Positions 20,658 through 29,099 of a stretch of 64,000 bases of DNA are shown in pieces. Below the pieces are notes generated by a model that made no database searches, was not told the origin of the DNA, and saw only the letters and a program-made list of their open reading frames with translations. The position numbers were made by a program, and so were the translations under genes. The DNA lies in NCBI RefSeq assembly GCF_019145375.1, contig NZ_JAHSTX010000001.1, forward strand, positions 2,517,001-2,581,000. The letters run 5' to 3'. Every line of letters starts with the position of its first letter. Within the stretch, counting starts at the first letter, position 1. Source of the DNA: Pseudomonas triticicola. GTDB lineage: Bacteria; Pseudomonadota; Gammaproteobacteria; Pseudomonadales; Pseudomonadaceae.

Positions 20658-21317
20658 TCAGGCAACCGTCAGCGCAGACACCACCAGATCGCAGCTGCGC
20701 TGGGCATACGCCGTGAGCACGATGCGGATCTGCGGCAAATCACGGGCGAGTACGGCGGCGAGCAAGCGTTCGAACAGTTCCAGGAATTCGCTCATTTCCG
20801 CCTTGCGCTGTTCGAGAGCAAGGAAATACGCGCGGCTCATCGCCGGCTGGAGGTTCTCGACGGTTTCTTGCAGGTACGGATTGTTGGCAAACGGATAGGC
20901 GGCGCGCATCACCGCGAAGCTGTCATCGACGAAGCTGCGGATATCGCCGCGTTCGTAATTGGCGGTCAGGCGCTGCTGGATCTGCACGAACGGCGCCATG
21001 TCCGACTGCACCTGCCAGCCATTGGCCACCGAATTGCCGAGCAGGATGTACAACTCGCTCATCAGCGTGCACAGGCTCTGCACCTTGTGCGGCGTCAGCT
21101 CGGTAACGTGGGCGCCACGACGCGGCAGGATCGCGATCAGGTGACGGCGCTCGAGGATCAGCAAGGCTTCGCGGACCGAACCGCGGCTGACGTTGAGCGC
21201 CAGCGTGACCTTCTGTTCCTGGATGCGCTCTCCCGGCTTCATTTCGCCACGAATGATGCGTTCGGCGAGGTGGTGAGCGATTTGCTCGGCGAGGCTGTCC
21301 GGCGCCTTGAACGTCAT
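20658..21317 (-). CDS. GntR/FCD-family transcriptional regulator, probable xdh regulator
   Basis: A 219-residue regulator. The N-terminal winged helix-turn-helix (EQIAHHLAERIIRGEMKPGE ... VSRGSVREALLILERRHLI, about 8-62) is of the GntR type. The C-terminal helical domain (FCD, about 85-215) would bind a metabolite. It is divergent from xdhA across 268 bp that contain three TGAC/GTCA dyads, so control of the xanthine dehydrogenase operon, and of itself, is the likely role. The ligand may be a purine intermediate, but this is inference. The stop lies 2 nt before the smc start codon. Confidence 0.9.
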   Translation of the reverse strand: MTFKAPDSLAEQIAHHLAERIIRGEMKPGERIQEQKVTLALNVSRGSVREALLILERRHLIAILPRRGAHVTELTPHKVQSLCTLMSELYILLGNSVANGWQVQSDMAPFVQIQQRLTANYERGDIRSFVDDSFAVMRAAYPFANNPYLQETVENLQPAMSRAYFLALEQRKAEMSEFLELFERLLAAVLARDLPQIRIVLTAYAQRSCDLVVSALTVA

Positions 21318-21432
21318 GGTTGTCCTTCAAACTCTATCGATCTGCACAAGCGGCGCAGTGTAGCGCAAATGCGCGGTCATGGCGGAGTGCCCACTCAGCG
21401 GTTTTTGGCACGAATCCCGCAAAAAAGCGCAG

Positions 21433-21527
21433 TGACCGATGAAGGTCAATACTGAATAGACACGCTGTTGATCGACGAATCGGATTTTCCTGACCTTTAA
21501 GTCAGAAAACCATTGACCGAAAAGTCA
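21433..21527. promoter_or_regulatory. Putative GntR operators upstream of xdhA
   Basis: Two like-spaced dyads lie at 21491-21504 (TGACCTTTAAGTCA) and 21514-21527 (TGACCGAAAAGTCA), starts 23 bp apart. A third, TGACCGATGAAGGTCA, lies at 21433-21448. All share TGAC arms pointing inwards. They sit 58-153 bp before the xdhA start and between the divergent genes, where an operator of the adjacent GntR protein is expected. Confidence 0.5.
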
Positions 21528-21585
21528 GACCTGCTAAATTCGGTTCACGTCGGTTAACAACAATAATGAGTCTGCGAGGCCTTCC

Positions 21586-23040
21586 GTGATCCAGTTTTTA
21601 CTTAACCAGGAACTCCGTAGCGAGCACGCCCTGGACCCGAATCTGACTGTGCTCAATTACCTGCGTGAACATGTGGGCAAGCCCGGCACCAAAGAAGGTT
21701 GCGCCAGCGGTGACTGCGGCGCCTGCACCGTGGTGGTTGGCGAGTTGCAGACCGATGACACGGGGCGTGAACATATTCGCTATCGCAGCCTCAACTCGTG
21801 CCTGACTTTCGTCTCGTCCTTGCACGGCAAACAACTGATCAGCGTTGAAGACCTCAAGCACAAAGGCGAACTGCACAGCGTGCAGAAAGCCATGGTCGAG
21901 TGCCACGGTTCGCAGTGCGGCTTCTGCACCCCCGGTTTCGTCATGTCGTTGTTCGCCCTGCAAAAGAACAGCGATGCGCCGGATCAGGCCAAGGCTCACG
22001 AAGCGCTGGCTGGCAACCTCTGCCGCTGCACTGGCTACCGCCCTATTCTCGCCGCTGCCGAACAATCCTGCTGCGCCAAGCCTGCGGATCAGTTCGACGC
22101 CCGCGAAGCCGAGACCATTGCCCGCCTCAAGGCCATCGCGCCGACCGATATCGGCGAACTCAACAGCGGCGACAAGCGCTGCCTGGTGCCGCTGACCGTC
22201 GCTGACCTGGCCGATCTCTACGACGCTTATCCACAAGCGCGGCTGCTCGCCGGCGGCACCGATCTGGCGCTGGAAGTCACCCAGTTCCACCGCACCCTGC
22301 CGGTGATGATCTACGTCGGCAACGTCGCCGAAATGAAGTGCATCGAAACCTTCGATGACCGCATCGAAATCGGCGCCGCCACCGCCCTCTCCGACTGCTA
22401 CGAGGCCTTGAATGCCGAGTACCCGGACTTCGGCGAACTGCTGCACCGCTTCGCCTCGTTGCAGATCCGCAATCAAGGCACCCTCGGCGGCAACATCGGC
22501 AACGCCTCGCCGATCGGTGACTCGCCACCGCTGCTGATCGCCCTCGGCGCGCAGATCGTGCTGTGCAAAGGCGAAACCCGCCGCACGCTGAACCTGGAAG
22601 ATTACTTCATCGACTACCGCGTCACCGCGCGCCAGGAAAGCGAGTTCATCGAAAAAATCATCGTCCCGCGCGCCAGCGCCGAGCAGTTGTTCCGTGCCTA
22701 TAAAGTGTCGAAGCGCCTGGATGATGACATCTCCGCCGTCTGCGCTGCCTTCAATCTGCGCGTGGAAAATGGCGTGATCGCCGACGCCCGGTTGGCCTTC
22801 GGCGGCATGGCGGCGATTCCGAAACGCGCTGCGCACTGCGAAGCCGTGCTGCAAGGCGCGCCGTTCAACAACGCCGTGATCGAGCGCGCCTGCGCCGCGC
22901 TGGCCGAAGACTTCACGCCGCTCTCGGACTTCCGCGCCAGCAAGGAATATCGCCTGCTCAGCGCGCAGAACCTGCTACGCAAATACTTCATCGAACTGCA
23001 AACACCGCACATCGAGACTCGGGTGACCGCTTATGTCTAA
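21586..23040 (+). CDS. xdhA: Xanthine dehydrogenase small subunit (2Fe-2S/FAD)
   Basis: A 484-residue subunit of the enzyme that oxidises hypoxanthine and xanthine to urate, passing electrons through two [2Fe-2S] clusters and FAD to NAD+. The N-terminal cluster cysteines are C39, C44, C47 and C72; the second set is C111, C114, C146 and C148 (CGFC ... CRC). The FAD domain has LLAGGTDLAL (about 220-229) and LGGNIGNASPIGDSPP (about 304-319). The start is GTG at 21586 (VIQFLLNQ) with GAGG 8 nt upstream. Its end overlaps the xdhB start by 8 nt, so the two are translationally coupled. Confidence 0.97.
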   Translation: MIQFLLNQELRSEHALDPNLTVLNYLREHVGKPGTKEGCASGDCGACTVVVGELQTDDTGREHIRYRSLNSCLTFVSSLHGKQLISVEDLKHKGELHSVQKAMVECHGSQCGFCTPGFVMSLFALQKNSDAPDQAKAHEALAGNLCRCTGYRPILAAAEQSCCAKPADQFDAREAETIARLKAIAPTDIGELNSGDKRCLVPLTVADLADLYDAYPQARLLAGGTDLALEVTQFHRTLPVMIYVGNVAEMKCIETFDDRIEIGAATALSDCYEALNAEYPDFGELLHRFASLQIRNQGTLGGNIGNASPIGDSPPLLIALGAQIVLCKGETRRTLNLEDYFIDYRVTARQESEFIEKIIVPRASAEQLFRAYKVSKRLDDDISAVCAAFNLRVENGVIADARLAFGGMAAIPKRAAHCEAVLQGAPFNNAVIERACAALAEDFTPLSDFRASKEYRLLSAQNLLRKYFIELQTPHIETRVTAYV

Positions 23041-25432
23041 TCATCACGCCGTAGAGAAGACCCAGGCTGAATTGGCCGAATTGTTCGCCAAGGATCTGAC
23101 CACCGGTGTCGGTCGCAGCGTCAAGCACGACAGCGCCGCCAAGCATGTGTCCGGTGAAGCGCAGTACATCGATGATCGCCTGGAATTCCCCAACCAATTG
23201 CACCTGTATGCACGCCTGTCGGACCGCGCCCACGCGAAAATTCTCAGCATCGACACGTCGCCGTGCTACGCCTTCGAAGGCGTGCGCATCGTCATCACCC
23301 ACGAAGACGTGCCGGGCCTGAAAGACATCGGCCCGCTGATGCCGGGCGATCCGCTGCTGGCCATCGATGATGTGCAGTTCGTCGGCCAACCGGTGCTGGC
23401 GGTAGCGGCGAAAGACCTGGAAACCGCGCGCAAGGCAGCAATGGCGGCGATCATCGAATACGAAGATCTGGAACCGGTGCTCGACGTCGTCGAAGCCCTG
23501 CGCAAGCGCCATTTCGTGCTCGACAGCCACACCCACCAGCGCGGCGACTCGGCCTCTGCACTGGCCACGGCTGAACACCGTATTCAGGGCACGCTGCACA
23601 TCGGCGGCCAGGAGCACTTCTATCTGGAGACACAAATCTCCTCGGTGATGCCCACTGAAGACGGCGGCATGATCGTCTACTGCTCGACGCAGAACCCGAC
23701 CGAAGTGCAGAAACTGGTCGCCGAAGTGCTCGACGTGTCGATGAACAAGATCGTTGTCGACATGCGCCGCATGGGTGGTGGTTTCGGTGGCAAGGAAACC
23801 CAGGCCGCGAGCCCGGCGTGCCTGTGCGCGGTGGTCGCGCACCTCACCGGCCAACCGACCAAGATGCGCCTGCCGCGCGTCGAAGACATGCTGATGACCG
23901 GCAAGCGCCACCCGTTCTACGTTGAGTACGACGTCGGTTTCGACAGCAGCGGCCGTCTGCACGGGATCAACATGGAGCTGGCCGGCAACTGCGGCTGCTC
24001 GCCGGACCTGTCCGCGTCGATCGTTGACCGGGCGATGTTCCACTCGGACAACTCCTACTACCTCGGCGATGCGACCATCAACGGTCACCGTTGCAAGACC
24101 AACACCGCCTCGAACACCGCTTATCGTGGTTTCGGTGGCCCGCAAGGCATGGTCGCCATCGAGGAAGTGATGGACGCGATTGCCCGGCACTTGAAGCTCG
24201 ACCCGCTGGCGGTGCGCAAGGCCAACTACTACGGCAAGACCGAGCGCAACGTCACCCACTACTACCAGACCGTCGAGCACAACATGCTCGAAGAGATGAC
24301 CGCCGAACTGGAAGAAAGCAGCCAGTACACCGAGCGCCGCGAAGCGATCCGTCGCTACAACGCCAACAGCCCGATCCTGAAAAAAGGCCTGGCGCTGACC
24401 CCGGTGAAATTCGGCATTTCCTTCACCGCCAGTTTCCTCAATCAGGCCGGTGCGCTGATCCACATCTACACCGACGGCAGCATCCACCTGAACCACGGCG
24501 GTACGGAAATGGGCCAGGGCCTGAATACCAAAGTCGCTCAGGTCGTGGCGGAAGTGTTCCAGGTCGAAATCGACCGTGTGCAGATCACCGCGACCAACAC
24601 CGACAAAGTGCCGAACACCTCTCCGACCGCTGCCTCCAGCGGCGCCGACCTGAACGGCAAAGCCGCGCAGAACGCAGCACAGACCATCAAGCAACGCCTG
24701 GTCGAATTCGCCGCGCGGCACTACAAGGTCAGCGAAGAAGACGTCGAATTCCGCAACGGCCACGTGCGGGTGCGCGAGCAGATTCTGACCTTCGAAGCGC
24801 TGATCCAACAGGCGTATTTCAATCAGGTCTCGCTGTCGAGCACTGGCTTCTACAAGACCCCGAAAATCTATTACGACCGCAGTCAGGCCCGTGGGCGTCC
24901 GTTCTATTACTTCGCTTTCGGCGCAGCCTGCTGCGAAGTGATCGTCGACACCCTGACCGGCGAGTACAAGATGCTGCGCACCGACATCCTGCACGACGTC
25001 GGCGCCTCGCTGAACCCGTCGATCGACATCGGTCAGGTCGAGGGCGGTTTCGTCCAGGGCATGGGCTGGCTGACCATGGAAGAGCTGGTCTGGAACAACA
25101 AGGGCAAGCTGATGACCAACGGCCCGGCCAGCTACAAGATCCCGGCGGTGGCGGACATGCCGCTGGATCTGCGGGTGAAACTGGTGGAAAACCGCAAGAA
25201 CCCGGAAGACACGGTGTTCCATTCCAAAGCCGTCGGTGAACCGCCGTTCATGCTCGGCATCGCCGCGTGGTGCGCGATCAAGGACGCGGTGGCGAGCCTC
25301 GGCGATTATCAGCATCAGCCGAAAATCGATGCGCCAGCCACGCCGGAGCGGGTGTTGTGGGGCTGCGAGCAGATGCGCCAGCTCAAAGCGGTGAAGGCTG
25401 TCGAAGCTGAAACCGAGCTGGCTCCGCTCTAG
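23033..25432 (+). CDS. xdhB: Xanthine dehydrogenase molybdopterin-binding subunit
   Basis: A 799-residue catalytic subunit carrying the molybdenum cofactor. Motifs: SVKHDSAAKHVSGEAQYIDD at the N-terminus, the cofactor-binding MGGGFGGKETQ near residues 245-255, the RGFGGPQGM loop containing the substrate arginine region (about 365), LNHGGTEMGQGLNTKV near 485-500, and VGEPPFMLG near 735 with the glutamate expected to activate the molybdenum-bound hydroxyl. Length is normal. It is translated in overlap with xdhA. A REP pair separates it from xdhC. Confidence 0.97.
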   Translation: MSNHHAVEKTQAELAELFAKDLTTGVGRSVKHDSAAKHVSGEAQYIDDRLEFPNQLHLYARLSDRAHAKILSIDTSPCYAFEGVRIVITHEDVPGLKDIGPLMPGDPLLAIDDVQFVGQPVLAVAAKDLETARKAAMAAIIEYEDLEPVLDVVEALRKRHFVLDSHTHQRGDSASALATAEHRIQGTLHIGGQEHFYLETQISSVMPTEDGGMIVYCSTQNPTEVQKLVAEVLDVSMNKIVVDMRRMGGGFGGKETQAASPACLCAVVAHLTGQPTKMRLPRVEDMLMTGKRHPFYVEYDVGFDSSGRLHGINMELAGNCGCSPDLSASIVDRAMFHSDNSYYLGDATINGHRCKTNTASNTAYRGFGGPQGMVAIEEVMDAIARHLKLDPLAVRKANYYGKTERNVTHYYQTVEHNMLEEMTAELEESSQYTERREAIRRYNANSPILKKGLALTPVKFGISFTASFLNQAGALIHIYTDGSIHLNHGGTEMGQGLNTKVAQVVAEVFQVEIDRVQITATNTDKVPNTSPTAASSGADLNGKAAQNAAQTIKQRLVEFAARHYKVSEEDVEFRNGHVRVREQILTFEALIQQAYFNQVSLSSTGFYKTPKIYYDRSQARGRPFYYFAFGAACCEVIVDTLTGEYKMLRTDILHDVGASLNPSIDIGQVEGGFVQGMGWLTMEELVWNNKGKLMTNGPASYKIPAVADMPLDLRVKLVENRKNPEDTVFHSKAVGEPPFMLGIAAWCAIKDAVASLGDYQHQPKIDAPATPERVLWGCEQMRQLKAVKAVEAETELAPL

Positions 25433-25448
25433 GACCGAGGCGCGGCCA

Positions 25449-25514
25449 TTCGCGAGCAGGCTCGCTCCCACATTTGGAATGCATTGCCAATGTGGGAGCG
25501 AGCCTGCTCGCGAA
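25449..25514. repeat. REP pair (REPIN) inside the xdh operon
   Basis: Inverted REP copies at 25449-25473 and 25489-25514 lie between xdhB and xdhC, so the folded element would be part of the operon mRNA. Confidence 0.92.
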
Positions 25515-25550
25515 GAGGCCGGCACAGACAACGAAGATGTCGAGGTGAAC

Positions 25551-26408
25551 ATGTACAACTGGATCGACGCCCTCGCCGACCTGCAGAATCAGGGCGAGCC
25601 CTGTGTGCTGGTGACGATCATCGAAGAACTTGGCTCGACGCCACGCAATGCCGGTTCGAAAATGGTCGTCAGTGCCGACCGCCTGTTCGACACCATCGGT
25701 GGCGGGCATCTGGAATTCAAAGCCATGCAGATCGCCCGCGAGATGCTCGCCAGCGGTAAGCAGGACACCCATCTGGAGCGCTTCAGCCTCGGTGCCAGCC
25801 TCGGCCAGTGTTGCGGCGGCGCCACGGTGTTGCTGTTCGAACCGATGGGCCGGGTGCAGGCACAGATTGCCGTGTTCGGTGCCGGCCATGTCGGTCGCGC
25901 CCTCGTGCCGCTGCTGGCCAGCCTGCCCTGCCGGGTGCGCTGGATCGATTCGCGCGAGGCCGAGTTCCCTGAACACGTCCCTAACGGCGTGCGTAAAATC
26001 GTCAGCGAAGAGCCGGTAGATGAAGTCGACGACCTGCCTGCCGGCAGCTACTGCATCGTCATGACCCACAACCATCAGCTCGATCTGGAACTGACCGCGG
26101 CGATTCTCAAGCGTAACGATTTCACTTGGTTCGGCCTGATCGGCTCGAAAACCAAACGCGCCAAATTCGAACACCGTCTGCGTGATCGTGGTTTCGACCC
26201 GAGCGTGGTGCAGCGCATGCGCTGCCCGATGGGCATCGGCGAAGTCAAAGGCAAACTGCCTGTGGAAATCGCCATCTCCATCGCCGGCGAAATCATCGCC
26301 ACTTACAACGCCAATTTCGGCCAGCACAGCGCCCGCGCCGAACCGATTGCCCGATTGCTGCCCGCCTCGCGCCGCAGCCAGTCCGCCAAACTCAAAGCCT
26401 CAAACTGA
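25551..26408 (+). CDS. xdhC: Xanthine dehydrogenase accessory protein XdhC
   Basis: A 285-residue chaperone that binds molybdenum cofactor, promotes its sulfuration and inserts it into XdhB. An N-terminal XdhC/CoxI domain has EELGSTPRNAGSKMVV and the family motif LGQCCGGATVLLFE (about 85-98). A C-terminal Rossmann domain starts with IAVFGAGHVGRALVPLLA. I chose the ATG at 25551 (MYNWIDALADLQ) because GAGGTGAAC directly precedes it and the 24 upstream codons lie in the REP element. It follows xdhB and precedes guaD by 13 nt. Confidence 0.95.
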   Translation: MYNWIDALADLQNQGEPCVLVTIIEELGSTPRNAGSKMVVSADRLFDTIGGGHLEFKAMQIAREMLASGKQDTHLERFSLGASLGQCCGGATVLLFEPMGRVQAQIAVFGAGHVGRALVPLLASLPCRVRWIDSREAEFPEHVPNGVRKIVSEEPVDEVDDLPAGSYCIVMTHNHQLDLELTAAILKRNDFTWFGLIGSKTKRAKFEHRLRDRGFDPSVVQRMRCPMGIGEVKGKLPVEIAISIAGEIIATYNANFGQHSARAEPIARLLPASRRSQSAKLKASN

Positions 26409-26421
26409 TTAGAGAACCCTC

Positions 26422-27726
26422 ATGCCTCTGACTCGCAAAGCCTACCGCGCCGCCATTCTGCACAGCATTGCCGACCCTGCCGAAGTCGGCATCGAAGCCT
26501 CCTATGAATATTTCGAGGATGGCCTGCTGGTGATCGACGATGGCAAGATCAGCGCCCTCGGCCACGCCAGCGAACTGCTGCCGACCCTGCCGGCGGATAT
26601 CGAGATCAACCATTATCAGGATGCGCTGATCACCCCGGGCTTCATCGACACGCACATTCACCTGCCGCAGACCGGCATGGTCGGCTCCTACGGCGAGCAA
26701 CTGCTCGACTGGCTGAACACCTACACCTTTCCCTGCGAAAGCCAGTTTGGTGATAAGGCTCACGCCGACGAAGTGGCCGATATTTTCATCAAGGAACTGC
26801 TGCGCAACGGCACCACCACGGCGCTGGTGTTCGGCAGCGTGCATCCGCAGTCAGTCAATTCGTTTTTCGAAGCGGCGGAAAAGCTCGATCTGCGCATGAT
26901 CGCCGGCAAGGTCATGATGGACCGCAATGCCCCGAACTATCTGGTCGATACCGCCGAATCCAGCTACGTCGACAGCAAGGCGCTGATCGAGCGCTGGCAC
27001 GGCAAGGGCCGTTTGCACTATGCGGTGACGCCGCGCTTCGCCCCCACCAGCACCCCGGAACAACTGACCCTGGCCGGGCAATTGCTGACGGAATATCCGG
27101 ATCTGTACATGCAGACCCACATCAGCGAGAACCTCAAGGAGATCGAGTGGGTCAAGGAGCTGTTCCCGGAGCGCAAGGGCTACCTCGACGTCTACGATCA
27201 TTACCAATTGCTCGGCGAACGCTCGGTATTCGCCCACGGCGTGCACCTGTGTGACGAAGAATGCGCGCGACTGGCGGAAACCGGCTCGGCGATCTCGTTC
27301 TGCCCGACCTCGAACCTGTTCCTCGGCAGCGGCCTGTTCAACCTGCCGATGGCCGAGAAACACAAGCTCAATGTCGGCCTTGGCACCGACGTCGGCGGCG
27401 GTACCAGTTTCTCGCTGCTGCAGACGCTGAACGAAGCGTACAAGGTGATGCAACTGCAAGGCGCGCGCCTGAGTCCGTTCAAATCGTTGTATCTGGCGAC
27501 CTTGGGTGGTGCGCGGGCGCTGCGCCTGGAAGACAGGATCGGTAACCTGCAACCGGGTTCCGATGCCGACTTCCTGGTACTGGATTACAACGCCACGCCG
27601 CTGCTGAGCTACCGCTTGAAACAGTCGAATAACATCGCCGAGACGTTGTTTGTGCTGATGACCCTGGGCGATGACCGCACCGTGGCGCAGACGTATGCAG
27701 CGGGGGCGCTGGTGCATCAGCGCTAG
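26422..27726 (+). CDS. guaD: Guanine deaminase
   Basis: A 434-residue amidohydrolase that converts guanine to xanthine, the substrate of the upstream dehydrogenase. Metal-ligand motifs: FIDTHIHLPQ (about 74-83), MQTHISEN with the metal-binding histidine, FAHGVHLCDEE, and LGTDVGGGTSFS with the catalytic aspartate. It closes the xdhABC-guaD transcription unit, starting 13 nt after xdhC. Length and motifs are typical. Confidence 0.96.
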   Translation: MPLTRKAYRAAILHSIADPAEVGIEASYEYFEDGLLVIDDGKISALGHASELLPTLPADIEINHYQDALITPGFIDTHIHLPQTGMVGSYGEQLLDWLNTYTFPCESQFGDKAHADEVADIFIKELLRNGTTTALVFGSVHPQSVNSFFEAAEKLDLRMIAGKVMMDRNAPNYLVDTAESSYVDSKALIERWHGKGRLHYAVTPRFAPTSTPEQLTLAGQLLTEYPDLYMQTHISENLKEIEWVKELFPERKGYLDVYDHYQLLGERSVFAHGVHLCDEECARLAETGSAISFCPTSNLFLGSGLFNLPMAEKHKLNVGLGTDVGGGTSFSLLQTLNEAYKVMQLQGARLSPFKSLYLATLGGARALRLEDRIGNLQPGSDADFLVLDYNATPLLSYRLKQSNNIAETLFVLMTLGDDRTVAQTYAAGALVHQR

Positions 27727-27738
27727 GTTTTCCTGCAC

Positions 27739-27843
27739 TGATCGTTCCCACGCTCTGCGTGGGAATGCAGCCCGTGACGCTCCGCGTCACTGGACGCGGA
27801 GCGTCCCTAGAGGCATTCCCACGCGGAGCGTGGGAACGATCAT
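27739..27843. repeat. GATCGTTCCCACGC-type dyad repeat
   Basis: TGATCGTTCCCACGC at 27739-27753 is inverted at 27828-27843 (GCGTGGGAACGATCA), with nested GC-rich palindromes between (ACGCTCCGCGTC, GACGCGGAGCGTC). It directly follows guaD and may act as a transcript end. Confidence 0.88.
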
Positions 27844-27890
27844 CCCCGGTGGTGTTTACCCGTGGGATTTTTGTTGCCGGTCAGATTGTC

Positions 27891-27957
27891 TTCGCGAGCA
27901 GGCTCGCTCCCACCTTTGAAAATGCATTGCCCTGTGGGAGCGAGCCTGCTCGCGAAA
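27891..27957. repeat. REP pair (REPIN)
   Basis: Inverted REP copies at 27891-27913 and 27933-27957, between guaD and the convergent GntR gene. Confidence 0.92.
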
Positions 27958-27976
27958 GCCGCGACTCGGTTTCAGC

Positions 27977-28741
27977 TTAGAGCTTGGCCGCTGGACGCCC
28001 CGGCTTCTTGGTCTGCAACAAATGCGAGAACACCGCATGCAGATCATCCGACGCGCCTTCCTCGTCGAGGTTGAGCTTGCTGTCGATGTGATCCATGTGA
28101 TGCATCATCAGGTTCACCGCCAGTTCGCCGTCGCGCTTTTCAATGGCGTCGATCAACTGCGTGTGTTCGTCGTACGAACAATGCGAGCGGTTGCCGCTTT
28201 CGTACTGGGCGATGATCAGCGAGGTCTGCGACACCAGGCTGCGCTGGAAGCTGATCAACGGTGCGTTCATTGCCGCTTCGGCCAGCTTCAGGTGGAATTC
28301 GCCCGACAGACGAATACCGGCACCACGATCGCCACGGGAGAAGCTGTCGCGCTCGTCGTTGACCATCTGCCGCAGTTCGGCGATCTGCTCGGCAGTGGCA
28401 TGTTGCACCGCCAGTTCAGTGATCGCCCGCTCGACCAGACGCCGGGCGAGAAACACCTGACGCGCCTCTTCAACGCTCGGGCTGGCGACCACGGCACCAC
28501 GATTGGGCCGCAACAGCACCACGCCTTCATGGGCCAGACGCGACAGCGCGCGACGAATGATGGTGCGGCTGACCCCGAAGATTTCCCCCAGCGCTTCTTC
28601 GCTCAACTTGGTACCGGGCGCCAGACGCTGTTCGAGGATGGCCTCGAAGATATGCGCGTAGACAATATCGTCCTGGGTTCCGCTGCGGCCGGCTTTGCCT
28701 GCTCGCGGTTGTTTCTTGAGGGGTTGCAACTGTTCGTTCAT
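27977..28741 (-). CDS. GntR/FCD-family transcriptional regulator
   Basis: A 254-residue regulator with a winged helix-turn-helix (VYAHIFEAILEQRLAPGTKLSEEALGE split over about 26-52, then VSRTIIRRALSRLAHEGVV) and a C-terminal FCD ligand-binding domain. I chose the ATG at 28741 (MNEQLQPLKKQ); the longer open frame runs back through noncoding and REP sequence. The C-terminus is basic (KKPGRPAAKL). It is divergent from the BenE-like transporter and close to guaD, so it may regulate the transporter or purine catabolism. The ligand is unknown. Confidence 0.9.
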   Translation of the reverse strand: MNEQLQPLKKQPRAGKAGRSGTQDDIVYAHIFEAILEQRLAPGTKLSEEALGEIFGVSRTIIRRALSRLAHEGVVLLRPNRGAVVASPSVEEARQVFLARRLVERAITELAVQHATAEQIAELRQMVNDERDSFSRGDRGAGIRLSGEFHLKLAEAAMNAPLISFQRSLVSQTSLIIAQYESGNRSHCSYDEHTQLIDAIEKRDGELAVNLMMHHMDHIDSKLNLDEEGASDDLHAVFSHLLQTKKPGRPAAKL

Positions 28742-28958
28742 GGGCACTCGAGTCGGGAAAACTGCGGCGAATAGACCGTGACTGTAATACGGCACAGTAG
28801 GTCGCTGGCAAGTATCGCGTAAAAAACAGCGCGATTGTACACAATGAATGGTGGCAACACGACTGTACGGCTGTTTGCGCCTGCGGCTGTATTGCAACGG
28901 TGAGTTACGTTTGAGTTTAGGCTTGATCGCAGAATCCGCTGCATGACCGCAATCCCCC
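28742..28958. other. Divergent intergenic region before the transporter
   Basis: With the REP pair that follows, this makes 358 nt without a gene between the GntR regulator and the transporter. It should contain the GntR promoter, but I see no operator or promoter clear enough to mark. Confidence 0.4.
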
Positions 28959-29047
28959 GTGGGAGCGAGCCTGCTCGCGAAAGCCATTTTACATTCACTA
29001 TGAATGTTGACTGACCTACCGCTTTCGCGAGCAGGCTCGCTCCCACA
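28959..29047. repeat. REP pair (REPIN)
   Basis: Inverted REP copies at 28959-28982 and 29023-29047, ending about 50 nt before the transporter start. The transporter promoter must lie inside or just beyond the element, or upstream of it. Confidence 0.9.
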
Positions 29048-29099
29048 GAGGTTCTGTGTTGTGGCGGACATCTCCATTGCTATAAGGAACATCGCCGTC

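Noticed and set aside
22988..25558. 856-codon reverse ORF opposite xdhB
   Set aside because: Antisense shadow of xdhB, whose motifs are intact; the frame starts in a REP element.
29004..29099. Longer N-terminus for the BenE-like transporter
   Set aside because: The extra codons translate a REP element and lack a ribosome-binding site; the ATG at 29100 begins the family sequence.
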